IMG/VR virus record: IMGVR_UViG_3300044846_003501
Location: 1-20,252 of that record
Strand: one strand, 5' to 3'
From: a virus
DNA length: 20,252 nucleotides
Shown here piece after piece: positions 5,667 through 13,070 of this stretch; position 1 is the stretch's first letter; every line of letters begins with the position of its first letter. The translations under genes were made by a program, and so were the position numbers. The notes under the pieces are model-generated. The model saw only the letters and a program-made list of their open reading frames with translations. It was not told the origin of the DNA and searched no databases.

Positions 5667-5876
5667 ATGATCACCAAACTAGTTAAGACCCCTCCAGCTC
5701 GCCTGCTGGCATCCATTCCAGATACCGAGTACGTCGTCCTTTCGGACGGCACCGTTGCTCGCCGGCTCAAGCCCTATGTGGTCAACACGAAGGTGTCGTA
5801 CAATATGATGCTAGACGGCGTCCTCCGCCGTATCTCCAGCCGCAAACTTCTAGCCGCCGCTAAGGCCGTCGCCTGA
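5667..5876 (+). CDS. Hypothetical 69-aa protein
   Basis: Residues 17-60 (IPDTEYVVLSDGTVARRLKP ... NMMLDGVLRRISSRKLLAAAK) look like a compact beta-alpha domain. The SDGTVARRLKP pattern recalls the short strand pair found in NUMOD4-like segments of phage homing proteins, but no nuclease motif is present. It is probably a small DNA-associated protein; function unknown. Stop and next start share one base (TGATG). Confidence 0.55.
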   Translation: MITKLVKTPPARLLASIPDTEYVVLSDGTVARRLKPYVVNTKVSYNMMLDGVLRRISSRKLLAAAKAVA

Positions 5877-6076
5877 TGGAGACCGTGCTTAAAAGTTTCC
5901 TGCTGGTCACCGCCACCTGTTTTATCAGCGTGGCAACCGTCGCCTTCCTAGGCGTCCTCAAGGCTCGCCGCGCCGCCGATAAGACCGACGACGACATGGC
6001 CAAGGGGATGCTTGCCAGCCTGGTCTGCTGGATGCTAGGCGGTCTTTTCCTTTTCTTCGCTTACCTCGTCGCCTAA
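5876..6076 (+). CDS. Two-span small membrane protein
   Basis: 66 residues with two hydrophobic segments, about 6-27 and 47-65, separated by a charged loop (KARRAADKTDDDMAKG). Not recognised. It sits between a small hypothetical gene and the RecT-like gene and is read in the same operon. Phage early operons often carry such small membrane proteins; an effect on the host envelope or superinfection is possible but not shown. Confidence 0.55.
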   Translation: METVLKSFLLVTATCFISVATVAFLGVLKARRAADKTDDDMAKGMLASLVCWMLGGLFLFFAYLVA

Positions 6077-6077
6077 C

Positions 6078-6851
6078 ATGGAACCCAACGAACTGACGCC
6101 CGTCGTCACAATCCCAAACGAAGTCGGCGTCTCCGCCGGCGTCTATGATCGCATCACCGACCCGATGCAGGCCATCAAGACTCTTGGCCTAGCCATCTTC
6201 AAGTCCGGCATCTTCGGCCTTGATAAGCCCGAGCAGGGCGAGATTCTGGCCATGCAATGTATGGTCGAAAAGAAGTCCCCGCTGGAATTGGCGCGGACGT
6301 ACCACTTCATCCAAGGGCAGCTCGCCATTCGTGCCGACGCTCTGTTGGCTAAGTTCCACCAGGCTGGCGGCAGCGTCGACTGGACTGAGCGTACCGACGA
6401 GAAGGTGAAGGCCACCTTCCGCAAGGGAACCGCCTCCGCCGAGATTGTGGCCGACATGAAGGAGTACGTCGCCAACGGCACCGCGCTGGGTAAGGACGGC
6501 AAGCCCAAGGACAACTGGAAGAAGTGGCCCCGCCGTATGCTTACCGCCCGTGCAATCAGCGAAGGCGTTCGCCTCATCGCCCCGGAGTGCTGCTTCGGAA
6601 CCTACACCGTTGAGGAATTCGACCCCCCGTCTTCCCGTTCTTATAACCATGTGTCGAAGCAGGGAGACGTAAGCCTCGACGAACTGATCAACGTCGAGTA
6701 CCGCCCTGCCGCCGTCGCCGTGCTGCGCGAGAGTGGTCACTTGACTCCCGAGCAGGATTGGGCAGACATCTCGCCAGACCTCGCCGAGACTCTGGCAAAG
6801 AAGCCCGGGCCTTTCTGGGCTGCGGTCAAAGCCAAATATTTCACCCTATGA
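6078..6851 (+). CDS. RecT-family single-strand annealing recombinase (probable)
   Basis: 257 residues. Features that match RecT-type phage annealing proteins are: a helical N-terminal part with GEILAMQCMVEKKSPLELARTYHFIQGQLAIRADALLAKF, a beta-rich middle (GGSVDWTERTDEKVKATFRKG), and DNWKKWPRRMLTARAISEGVRLIAPE followed by TYTVEEF, the conserved W-PRRML-AR-G-R signature. These proteins coat and anneal complementary single strands, working with a 5'-3' exonuclease. Such a nuclease gene lies two genes downstream, and an SSB-like gene follows. The last 4 bases overlap the next start. Assigned from motif memory, without alignment. Confidence 0.72.
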   Translation: MEPNELTPVVTIPNEVGVSAGVYDRITDPMQAIKTLGLAIFKSGIFGLDKPEQGEILAMQCMVEKKSPLELARTYHFIQGQLAIRADALLAKFHQAGGSVDWTERTDEKVKATFRKGTASAEIVADMKEYVANGTALGKDGKPKDNWKKWPRRMLTARAISEGVRLIAPECCFGTYTVEEFDPPSSRSYNHVSKQGDVSLDELINVEYRPAAVAVLRESGHLTPEQDWADISPDLAETLAKKPGPFWAAVKAKYFTL

Positions 6852-7117
6852 AAAAACCCAAAGCCACCAAAGCAAAGCCCACGGATGACGGCATCGTCGT
6901 CCACGAATTCCGCCCTCTGCCCGACCGTCCCCCGGAAGAGCAGGTCAAGGCACTTACGCAGATCGTTCACCAGATGAGCCAGAACTGTTTCGAGGTTCGC
7001 CTGGAGATGAACGACCTGCGCGAGCAGAACGTCGCCCTGAAGGCCGAACTAGTTTACTTGAGGGGCATCTCTGACGCTCAAGCCCAAAAGAACTACTTAA
7101 ACCTTTTCAAAAACTAA
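6848..7117 (+). CDS. Small coiled-coil protein
   Basis: 89 residues. A basic N-terminus (MKKPKATKAK) is followed from about 32 by a heptad-like helix (QVKALTQIVHQMSQNCFEVRLEMNDLREQNVALKAELVYLRG), which should form a coiled coil. Not recognised. ATG 6848 overlaps the RecT-like stop by 4 bases, supporting coupling; the longer frame from 6758 is inside that gene. It may be an accessory oligomerising partner of the recombination proteins, by position only. Confidence 0.55.
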   Translation: MKKPKATKAKPTDDGIVVHEFRPLPDRPPEEQVKALTQIVHQMSQNCFEVRLEMNDLREQNVALKAELVYLRGISDAQAQKNYLNLFKN

Positions 7118-7118
7118 C

Positions 7119-7343
7119 ATGGAACGTCAACTCATTCTAGACCTCTTCACGGGAGCAATGGCCGTCATGGTCTTCGCCTTCCTGTGGGTCGGTCTCCTGA
7201 TCTCCCGTAAGCACGTCAACTGGGAGAACAATTACGAAAGCGTCGGCTACATCTTCATGTGCCTGCTGGTGGCCGTCGCCACCCTCGCCTGCACGGTCAA
7301 CGCCTACTTCTGGTTCACCGAACATATTATCTACATCCCATGA
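7119..7343 (+). CDS. Two-span small membrane protein
   Basis: 74 residues with hydrophobic segments at about 7-28 and 41-66 and a short polar loop (SRKHVNWENNYES). It resembles the 66-aa membrane protein at 5876 in architecture but not in clear sequence. It lies between the coiled-coil gene and the nuclease gene, overlapping the latter by 4 bases. Unknown function. Confidence 0.55.
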   Translation: MERQLILDLFTGAMAVMVFAFLWVGLLISRKHVNWENNYESVGYIFMCLLVAVATLACTVNAYFWFTEHIIYIP

Positions 7344-8128
7344 GCAACACCATCCCCGACGACGCCTATTCCACCCATGCCGGTTTGAGCCAAAGCGGCG
7401 CGAAGGAGCTACTCCGCTCCCCAGCCCACTTTAAGCAGTACCTTGAGCGTGACCGCTCCGAGCAGACGCCCGCGCAGCGTCTCGGTACGCTGATCCACCT
7501 CGCTTCGCTCCAGCCTAAGGTGTTCGACGCCACCATCGTCGTCGCCCCGGAGTGCGATAAGCGGACTTCCGCCGGCAAGGAGATTTGGGCCTCGTTCCAG
7601 TCCTCCCTGAAGCCTGGCCAAGAGGCCATCAGCCAGAAAGACAGCGAGCTGGTTACCAATGTCTCCATCGCTGCCCGTGCCGGCCTCGACAAGTTAATGA
7701 AGGACTTGGACGGCGAGTACATGATCACCGAAGTCCCGATGGTCGGTCGTGTGAACGGCACCGACATCAAGGGCAGGCTCGACGCCATCATCACGACTAA
7801 GGCTGGCAAGCGTATCGTCGTAGACATCAAGACGACAATGGACGCCGGTGCGGAATCCTTTGGTAGGGATATTGCCAATTATAAATACTTCCTACAGCAG
7901 GCGTGGTATACGACGCTGGCTCACGCCGATCAGTTCGTCTTCTTGGCCGTCGAAAAGGACGCGCCGAATTGCTGGGCGTGTTATCAGCTCGACGAGGCGT
8001 CGCACCAGAAGGGTCTTGTGCTGATGAATTCGGCCATTGACCTGTTTAAGTCCTGCAACACGTTCAAGCAGTTCCCCGGCTACCCGCAGGAAGTCCAGAC
8101 CCTGAGCCTCCCTAAGTGGGTTCAGTAA
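7340..8128 (+). CDS. RecE / exonuclease VIII-like PD-(D/E)XK nuclease
   Basis: 262 residues. The N-terminus LSQSGAKELLRSPAHFKQYL and LGTLIHLA (48-55) match the phage exonuclease VIII-like family (PD-(D/E)XK, RecB-like fold). Catalytic motifs follow in order: E131, GRLDAI (D148), VVDIKTT (D162-K164) and QQAWY (186-190), the QxxxY motif. It should resect double-strand ends 5' to 3' to make substrate for the RecT-like protein encoded upstream. ATG 7340 overlaps the preceding stop (ATGA). The longer frame from 7259 is inside the membrane-protein gene. Confidence 0.8.
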   Translation: MSNTIPDDAYSTHAGLSQSGAKELLRSPAHFKQYLERDRSEQTPAQRLGTLIHLASLQPKVFDATIVVAPECDKRTSAGKEIWASFQSSLKPGQEAISQKDSELVTNVSIAARAGLDKLMKDLDGEYMITEVPMVGRVNGTDIKGRLDAIITTKAGKRIVVDIKTTMDAGAESFGRDIANYKYFLQQAWYTTLAHADQFVFLAVEKDAPNCWACYQLDEASHQKGLVLMNSAIDLFKSCNTFKQFPGYPQEVQTLSLPKWVQ

Positions 8129-8140
8129 TTTCCACCCAAA

Positions 8141-8151
8141 CCCATAACCCA
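8141..8151 (+). promoter_or_regulatory. CCCATAACCCA motif upstream of SSB-like gene
   Basis: Exact copy of the 11-base unit tandemly repeated at 4050-4071, 17 bases before the ATG at 8169. A near copy, CCCATAATCCA, lies at 8710-8720 before the gene at 8729. Position suggests a regulator site or a translation-leader element. Confidence 0.4.
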
Positions 8152-8168
8152 AAACACAAGATACCATC

Positions 8169-8618
8169 ATGGCATTCAAGTTCAACCCCAACGCCGCCGA
8201 GGATCGTAAGTACGTTTCCAAGGCCGGCACCTACACCTGCACGGTGTCGGCGTTCAAGCAGGACTACCTCCCGCCCCGCGCTGACCTGTACGCCCGCATC
8301 ACCTTCGTCACCAGCGAAGGCGAGAGCGTTTACGGCGATCTGTTCGCCAAGCCCGATAAGAACGGTGGCCACGACCGCCTGGAGCAGTTTGTTGCTGCCA
8401 CGGCCAACGACGAGGAGATTAAGAAGTACATCTCCGGCGGCGAGCTGGAGGTCGACGAAGCCTTCCTGACCGCCGTCTGCACCCGTGCGGTCACCCGTAG
8501 CCTCAAGGTCAAGGTGACCGAGCGCAAGTACACCAAAAAGGACGGTTCGGAGGGGGTGGCCTACCAGGCGTCCTTCTTTACCCGCCTGCCGGCTGGCCCC
8601 GAATCCATCCCCTTCTAA
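8169..8618 (+). CDS. Single-stranded DNA-binding-like protein
   Basis: 149 residues. Beta-rich with Lys/Arg and aromatic residues (AGTYTCTVSAFKQDYL, DLYARITFVTSEGESVYGDLF, RSLKVKVTERKYTKKDG), consistent with an OB-fold or DUF669-type phage protein. It ends in PESIPF: the terminal IPF imitates the C-terminal tip of bacterial SSB that docks partner proteins, though the acidic run is weak. Its position just after the RecE-like nuclease fits a recombination/replication ssDNA-binding role. It is the last gene before a strong terminator. Confidence 0.6.
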   Translation: MAFKFNPNAAEDRKYVSKAGTYTCTVSAFKQDYLPPRADLYARITFVTSEGESVYGDLFAKPDKNGGHDRLEQFVAATANDEEIKKYISGGELEVDEAFLTAVCTRAVTRSLKVKVTERKYTKKDGSEGVAYQASFFTRLPAGPESIPF

Positions 8619-8639
8619 GGGGGGGCTAGGCGGTACTTT

Positions 8640-8666
8640 AGGGGGAACGAAAGTTCCTCCTTTTTT
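8640..8666 (+). terminator. Intrinsic terminator with GAAA tetraloop
   Basis: AGGGGGAAC (8640-8648) pairs with GTTCCTCCT (8653-8661) around a GAAA loop, with one G-U wobble, and is followed by six T (8661-8666). A GNRA tetraloop stabilises the stem. It lies 21 bases after the SSB-like stop and should end the early transcript starting near 4542. Confidence 0.88.
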
Positions 8667-8699
8667 GTGCTTGTGTTGTCCACGGCAATATACACAACA
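8665..8699 (+). promoter_or_regulatory. Possible promoter with operator dyad
   Basis: Directly after the terminator, TTGTGC (8665-8670) and TATACA (8689-8694) are spaced 18 bases, a weak sigma70-like pair. A dyad TGTTGT (8674-8679) / ACAACA (8694-8699) overlaps the -10 box. A new promoter is expected here because the upstream transcript ends at 8666 and the genes from 8729 onward are closely packed. Confidence 0.35.
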
Positions 8700-8728
8700 G
8701 GTCTTGCCACCCATAATCCATAACACCC

Positions 8729-9061
8729 ATGAAACTCACAAAGAAACAAGAACTCGCCCTCGCCCTCGCTGACTACAAGGAGTGCATCAGCATCAAACAA
8801 CTCTTCCAGCCGGAGTTCGCCAATGAATGGGCGTACTCCCTCTGGACGTGCAAGTGGCCTCACGACGCTGGTCAGGTCACCAACTGCCACGGCGGCGAGC
8901 CTAACCGCTACTGGTTCGACAAGCGTATCTGTGCTTCCGAATTGCGCGGCTGCGTCCAACTCGACCCAACCTGCGAACATATCGTCCTCGTCCGTGGTGG
9001 GAAGCGTCCGCAGTACACAATCCTCGACGCCAACAAGTACCGCACCCTTGTTGCTGCCTAA
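8729..9061 (+). CDS. Hypothetical 110-aa protein
   Basis: Not recognised. It has a helical Lys/Leu/Ala-rich N-terminus (MKLTKKQELALALADYKE), a middle with Trp, Cys and His (WTCKWPHDAGQVTNCHGGEPNRYWF), and LRGCVQLDPTCEH. Paired Cys/His residues could bind zinc, but spacing fits no finger I know. It looks like a small winged-helix plus metal module. The helicase start follows one base after its TAA. Confidence 0.55.
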   Translation: MKLTKKQELALALADYKECISIKQLFQPEFANEWAYSLWTCKWPHDAGQVTNCHGGEPNRYWFDKRICASELRGCVQLDPTCEHIVLVRGGKRPQYTILDANKYRTLVAA

Positions 9062-9062
9062 C

Positions 9063-10550
9063 ATGGAACTGAAGCTCCGAGACTATCAGGAAGCCGCCGT
9101 CACCGCCGCGCTGTCCTTTATTGCGAAGGCCGTCAACCCGCTAGTGATCGCACCGACGGGTGCCGGCAAGACCGTCATCGCCTCCAGCATTATGCTGCGC
9201 TGGCAGACTGGCACGACCCGCAAGTGTTTCTTCGTCGCCCACCGTAAGGAACTTATCGACCAGGCTAAGGCCACGATGGATAAGTTCGGCGTCCGGGGCG
9301 AAGCCCTGAGCGTTTTCTCCGCTGACTTTGACCATATCTCCGCCGAAGATAAGGCCACCGCGCTGGTCGTCTTCGACGAAGCCCACCATGCCGTCGCCTC
9401 TTCGTGGGCTAAGTTCAACGCCGTGTTCACCGGCCCGAAGGTCGCCGTGACCGCCACCCCTGATCGCCTCGACCGCCAGAAACTGGAGACGGTCGGTTTC
9501 GTGCCAGCCTACGAGATTGCGATTCGCACCCTTATCGAGCAGGGGCACCTTGTCCGCCCTATGGCTCAGAAGATGCCCGTGGAGATGAGCCTTATCCGCC
9601 TGCGCGGTTACGACGACGCCCTTGAGGCCGTGGCCGACTCCATTGTCAGCGAGCTGAACCGATGGGATCGCAAGAAGGCCATTTGCTTCCTGCCCGAGGT
9701 TGATACCTCCATCCGCCTAGTCGCCTTGCTCCGCCAGCGCGGCGTCGAGGCCGGCCACGCCGACGGCAGCACGGGCAAGTTCCGTGCCGGCACGGTCGAA
9801 GCCTTTAAGAACGGCGAGCTTCGGGTGCTGTGCAACGTGAACCTGTTCACCGAAGGGTTCGACGCCCCCGAGACCGATTGCGTCATCCTGCTGCGTCCGA
9901 CCCAGTCCCGCGCCCTTTGGTGCCAGATGATTGGCCGTGGTCTCCGCACGGCTCCAGGCAAGACCGATTGCCTCATCCTCGACCCCATGTGGATCAGCGG
10001 GGAGAATTCCTTCACGCCAGCAGACGCCTTCACGGTTCACCCTATGGCTAAGTCCGCAGCAATCGAAGGCGGGCATGACCCTCTGGACGCCGCCGAAGCC
10101 TGCGACCGTCAGGCCGAGGAAAGTATGCTCCGCCGTATCGCCTCCGAAGAGCAGCGGTCGGCGACCAAGGAAGCCAAGGAACTGGGGCTGGTCGACCTAT
10201 CGGTCGCCTGCGCGGTGTTTGGGTTCGTCCTGCCGGCTCCGACCACGGAGTCCGCCATGTTCGGCTATCAAGCCTCCGAATTAGCCCGCTACGGCGTCCA
10301 CGCCCGTGGTATGACCGTTGACCAGGCTGACTGGATGATCGCCCGCCTGAAGGCACGGGAAGCCCTTAATCTGGCCACCCTGAAGCAGGTTCGCAAGCTC
10401 CAGCAGTTTGGGGTGCGCGGTGCCGACCGCCTGTCGAAGGAATCGGCGTCGAAGGCCATCTCATCCGACTGGCGTATGCAAAAGGGGGCTGTTTCTAAAT
10501 CCCCCCTCCAAAAAATTTACGGACGCATTTTCGATAACTATGATGCCTAA
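9063..10550 (+). CDS. SF2 DNA helicase (DEAH, UvsW/RadD-like)
   Basis: 495 residues. Helicase motifs are clear: LRDYQEAAV (Q-like), APTGAGKT (Walker A, 30-37), HRKELIDQA (Ia), FDEAHH (II, 104-109), TATPDR (III, 130-135), LFTEGFDAPETDCVI (V, about 261-275) and QMIGRGLR (VI, 288-295). Order and length match phage superfamily 2 helicases of the UvsW/RadD-like type, which remodel forks and branched DNA. The C-terminal 180 residues are helical with no obvious nuclease. The long in-frame upstream part from 8823 is the out-of-frame shadow of the preceding gene; ATG 9063 after TAAC is the natural start. Confidence 0.88.
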   Translation: MELKLRDYQEAAVTAALSFIAKAVNPLVIAPTGAGKTVIASSIMLRWQTGTTRKCFFVAHRKELIDQAKATMDKFGVRGEALSVFSADFDHISAEDKATALVVFDEAHHAVASSWAKFNAVFTGPKVAVTATPDRLDRQKLETVGFVPAYEIAIRTLIEQGHLVRPMAQKMPVEMSLIRLRGYDDALEAVADSIVSELNRWDRKKAICFLPEVDTSIRLVALLRQRGVEAGHADGSTGKFRAGTVEAFKNGELRVLCNVNLFTEGFDAPETDCVILLRPTQSRALWCQMIGRGLRTAPGKTDCLILDPMWISGENSFTPADAFTVHPMAKSAAIEGGHDPLDAAEACDRQAEESMLRRIASEEQRSATKEAKELGLVDLSVACAVFGFVLPAPTTESAMFGYQASELARYGVHARGMTVDQADWMIARLKAREALNLATLKQVRKLQQFGVRGADRLSKESASKAISSDWRMQKGAVSKSPLQKIYGRIFDNYDA

Positions 10551-11130
10551 AAACAATAAGCCGCTGGTCTTTATGATCACCGGGGTCGCTCGCGCGGGGA
10601 AGGACACCTTCGCCGCTTGTCTGATGGAACACTTCAACGGCAACGGCAACCGTGCCGAGGTGTTTAAGTTCGCCGACGTGCTGAAGGAACGGGCGAACGA
10701 CGTGCTTCGGGCTATGGGAGTCTTCAAGGCTGGGGAGCGAGACTTCCACGCCGAAGATTTCAAGGTCAAGAATCGGGGGCTGCTGGTCGAATTAGGTCGT
10801 ACCCTCCGGGGGGTCGACAAAGACATCTTCGCACGGCACCTGAACGCGCAAGTGGCCTTGTTCATGGATTACGCGCCGCTGGATGTCCGCCCTATCGCCC
10901 TTATCTCCGATTGGCGTTATTTGAATGAGTACCTCTTTCTGGCCAAGCACCTTGAGGTGCAGATCGTGACGGTCGAGATTCAGCGTCCAGGCTTCGGGCC
11001 GGCGAACGACGAAGAGGCGGGCAGCTTGGCTGACATGATGTCGGCGATGCAGATACTGCATACTCGATTGGCGGTTGACCCTGCCGGCGTTCGTGCCGTA
11101 GCGTCCGAACTGTACCATATCTACCGATGA
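10540..11130 (+). CDS. Deoxynucleoside monophosphate kinase
   Basis: 196 residues. LVFMITGVARAGKDTFA gives a P-loop (GVARAGKDT, 15-23) of the GxxxxGKDT type seen in phage dNMP kinases. VFKFADVLKERANDVLRAMG, LLVELGRTLRGVDKDIFARHL and ALISDWRYLNE (an Asp-Trp-Arg segment) fit the substrate-binding and lid regions. It would phosphorylate dNMPs, possibly modified ones, for phage DNA synthesis. ATGATG at 10540/10543 gives two possible starts differing by one residue, both overlapping the helicase stop. Confidence 0.75.
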   Translation: MMPKNNKPLVFMITGVARAGKDTFAACLMEHFNGNGNRAEVFKFADVLKERANDVLRAMGVFKAGERDFHAEDFKVKNRGLLVELGRTLRGVDKDIFARHLNAQVALFMDYAPLDVRPIALISDWRYLNEYLFLAKHLEVQIVTVEIQRPGFGPANDEEAGSLADMMSAMQILHTRLAVDPAGVRAVASELYHIYR

Positions 11131-11426
11131 GCAAATTTATTCCCGTTGATCCAGATAAGTGGGCTGAGATGGTCAGGGCATGGGCCGACTTGCCGCGCTG
11201 GAAAGAGATTTGCGACGAGCTGGACGCCCGTTGTAACGAACTCAAGGCCGAGAACCAAAGGCTGCGTGAATCGTCTTTTGTCACCGCCGTCCCCTCCCAT
11301 CAATACGAGCGCGTCATCAAAGCAGGTGATGCGATGGCTGAAGACCTCCCGCAGTTTGGGAGCGTTAAAGAATGGAACGCCGCCAAAAACGGATGGGACA
11401 CCTCCAAGGAGGGCAGGCAGTCGTGA
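11127..11426 (+). CDS. Hypothetical helical/coiled-coil protein
   Basis: 99 residues. N-terminal KWAEMVRAWADLPRWKEICDELDARCNELKAENQRLRES is a long amphipathic helix with coiled-coil character; the C-terminus (DLPQFGSVKEWNAAKNGW) looks globular. Not recognised. It overlaps the preceding gene by 4 bases (ATGA) and the following by 4 (GTGA). Confidence 0.55.
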   Translation: MSKFIPVDPDKWAEMVRAWADLPRWKEICDELDARCNELKAENQRLRESSFVTAVPSHQYERVIKAGDAMAEDLPQFGSVKEWNAAKNGWDTSKEGRQS

Positions 11427-11683
11427 TTAAGCCAAAGCGATATCTTTGCGGCGGGTATGTTGGACTCATGCATGAGTTTGCAAAAGGTGATTGGGTTAAT
11501 TGGTCGGACTATGCATTATTGCAGGCCGAGGTAAAACGGCTTCAGAATAACTGCGATTACCTTGACCAGAAACTGGACGAGGAAATCGACAAGTCCGCCA
11601 TGCTTTGCGGTCAAATCGAACGGCTGACCGACGCCATTACGCGCGGTACGGCTATCACTCCAGACGCCCACCCCCAGCCATGA
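11423..11683 (+). CDS. Hypothetical 86-aa protein, GTG start
   Basis: Begins at GTG 11423 inside the preceding stop (GTGA). Residues 1-30 contain KRYLCGGYVGLMHEFAKGDWVNW; 31-70 form an acidic helix (LLQAEVKRLQNNCDYLDQKLDEEIDKSAML). Function unknown. The ATG at 11372 in the same frame lies within the preceding gene and is less likely, but the start remains uncertain. Confidence 0.45.
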   Translation: MIKPKRYLCGGYVGLMHEFAKGDWVNWSDYALLQAEVKRLQNNCDYLDQKLDEEIDKSAMLCGQIERLTDAITRGTAITPDAHPQP

Positions 11684-11832
11684 AGAAGCGTCGCCCCGAG
11701 ATCATGCGACCCGGACGCAAGCAGCAGACCCCCATCGAGATTAAGGCCACCGCGCTGGCTCTAAAGGCCGACCGTGATCGCTGGACTAAACTTATGGCTC
11801 AACCCCTTAACCAATGGAAACCCGTCGTCTGA
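11680..11832 (+). CDS. 50-aa basic peptide
   Basis: Fifty residues, strongly basic (MKKRRPEIMRPGRKQQT), then a helix (KATALALKADRDRWTKLMAQ). It overlaps the upstream stop by 4 bases and the next start at 11814 by 19 bases. It may bind nucleic acid; not recognised. Confidence 0.45.
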   Translation: MKKRRPEIMRPGRKQQTPIEIKATALALKADRDRWTKLMAQPLNQWKPVV

Positions 11833-11999
11833 ACCGAAAGGAAGCTTATGGCCTGGTCAAGCAAGCCGTGGTCGAAGGCCATGCCGCCTGCATGACCTAC
11901 GCCGAAGTTGTAGCCAAGTACGCCGTCCGCCTGGAAAGCCTTTACTCCGCTGCCAAGCGTCTCGGCCTTTCCCTTAAACCCTCCAAGCATAACAAATGA
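11814..11999 (+). CDS. Small helix-turn-helix-like protein, paralogue A
   Basis: 61 residues. VKQAVVEGHAACMTYAEVVAKYAVRLESLYSAAKRLGLSL reads as a helix-turn-helix of the type 'MT..E.A..Y....S....AA.RLG', as in resolvase or MerR-type minimal DNA-binding domains. It resembles the 71-aa protein at 12855 (shared AVVEG, MT, E, Y, L, AA-R-G-S positions). Its last 4 bases overlap the start of the first methyltransferase, so it may regulate or guide that enzyme; this is inference. Confidence 0.55.
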   Translation: METRRLNRKEAYGLVKQAVVEGHAACMTYAEVVAKYAVRLESLYSAAKRLGLSLKPSKHNK

Positions 12000-12613
12000 A
12001 AGTCTTGGAACTTTTCGCAGGATCGCGATCCATTGGTCAACAAGCCGAGGCTTTAGGCATGGAAGTATTTTCATCTGACATAAATCCTTTCCAAGGAATT
12101 CATTATGTCGTTAACATTCTTGAATTCGATGTTAACAAAGTACCATTTAAACCCGACATTATATGGGCATCCCCTCCTTGCACCACTTTTAGCGTGGCGT
12201 CTATCGGCCATCATTGGACTGGCGGCTCCAAGGCTTACATTCCCAAGTCTGCGTCCGCACAGGTTGGGCTTGCAATTGCGTTGAAGACCAAAGCCATCGT
12301 CAGGCATTTTAACCCACTTTTCTTTTTTATTGAGAACCCCCGTGGCCTGCTTCGCAAAATGGATTTCATGCAAGACATGATGCGTCATACGGTGACTTAT
12401 TGCCAATATGGCGACACCCGGATGAAGCCTACGGATATTTGGACTAACAACATGAATTGGAACCCAAGGACAGTATGTAGGAACGGAGACCCTTGTCATG
12501 TGGCAGCTCCCCGTGGGTCTAGAACTGGGACGCAAGGAATTAACGGTACCTATGACCGAAGCAAAATCCCTGAAAAACTTTGTCAAGAAATTCTTCAATC
12601 ATGCATACTATGA
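11996..12613 (+). CDS. Short C5-cytosine DNA methyltransferase
   Basis: 205 residues. Motifs: ELFAGSRSIG (I, 5-14), ASPPCTTFSVAS (IV, catalytic Cys62), FFIENPRG (VI, Glu113, with ENP rather than ENV) and YCQYGDTRMKPTDIWTNN (VIII-like, 135-152). This is the catalytic core of a Dcm-type enzyme that methylates carbon 5 of cytosine. At 205 residues it is far shorter than the usual 300-450, with no visible target-recognition domain. Codon use is noticeably AT-richer than its neighbours, which suggests recent acquisition. It overlaps genes on both sides by 4 bases. No restriction gene is nearby, so it is probably self-protection of phage DNA. Confidence 0.75.
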   Translation: MKVLELFAGSRSIGQQAEALGMEVFSSDINPFQGIHYVVNILEFDVNKVPFKPDIIWASPPCTTFSVASIGHHWTGGSKAYIPKSASAQVGLAIALKTKAIVRHFNPLFFFIENPRGLLRKMDFMQDMMRHTVTYCQYGDTRMKPTDIWTNNMNWNPRTVCRNGDPCHVAAPRGSRTGTQGINGTYDRSKIPEKLCQEILQSCIL

Positions 12614-12858
12614 GAAAACCCCCCATTAACCTGACCCAGTACACCCACAAGATGCCCAGGCGGTGCCACGCGCTGCTGGTAATCCTAGACGGTGGCAAGG
12701 TCGAGCATCCCGAGTTCGTGGCCTACAGCTGGGACGAGTTTGCCGACGAGCTGTCCAAGTGGAAGAAGACGGTTATGCCGACTCTAAGGCGATCTAACGT
12801 CGACTTCTGGGAACTGCACAACGGCAATCACCAGGCGGTCAACCTGCTTAACCGATGA
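12610..12858 (+). CDS. Hypothetical 82-aa protein
   Basis: Begins MRKPPINLTQYTHKMPRRCHALLVILDGGKVEHPEFVAYSWDEFADELSKW; a small alpha/beta protein with a helical C-terminal half. Not recognised. Start 12610 is chosen because ATGA overlaps the methyltransferase stop; 12580 and 12601 are alternatives. It overlaps the next start by 4 bases. Confidence 0.5.
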   Translation: MRKPPINLTQYTHKMPRRCHALLVILDGGKVEHPEFVAYSWDEFADELSKWKKTVMPTLRRSNVDFWELHNGNHQAVNLLNR

Positions 12859-13070
12859 GCGGGGTCAAGTCACGCAACCGTTACGGCAAGCCGCCGGCTC
12901 GTCTAGCCGTTGTTGAGGGCATCAAGCACGGCATGACGGCCAAGGAGACCGCCTACGCCTACGAGTACGGACTCCGTGCCGTGCAGGAAGCCGCCAACCG
13001 TATGGGGGTATCTTTTGTCTACTCTGGCACAGGGCGACCCCCTAAACACCTGCCTAACAATACACAATGA
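12855..13070 (+). CDS. Small helix-turn-helix-like protein, paralogue B
   Basis: 71 residues. ARLAVVEGIKHGMTAKETAYAYEYGLRAVQEAANRMGVSF is a helix-turn-helix-like segment that resembles the protein at 11814. The C-terminal tail is basic and Pro-rich (GTGRPPKHLPN). Probably binds DNA. It overlaps the phosphoesterase gene by 4 bases. Confidence 0.55.
   Translation: MSGVKSRNRYGKPPARLAVVEGIKHGMTAKETAYAYEYGLRAVQEAANRMGVSFVYSGTGRPPKHLPNNTQ

Noticed and set aside
8112-8726. 204-aa minus-strand frame opposite the SSB-like gene
   Set aside because: It covers the terminator and the plus-strand SSB-like gene, and the minus strand reads as the shadow of a GC-rich coding region. No motif is seen.
8823-9062. 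Extension of the helicase by 80 residues at the N-terminus
   Set aside because: This part overlaps the 110-aa gene in another frame and has Ser/Thr/Ala low complexity; the helicase Q-motif begins directly after ATG 9063.
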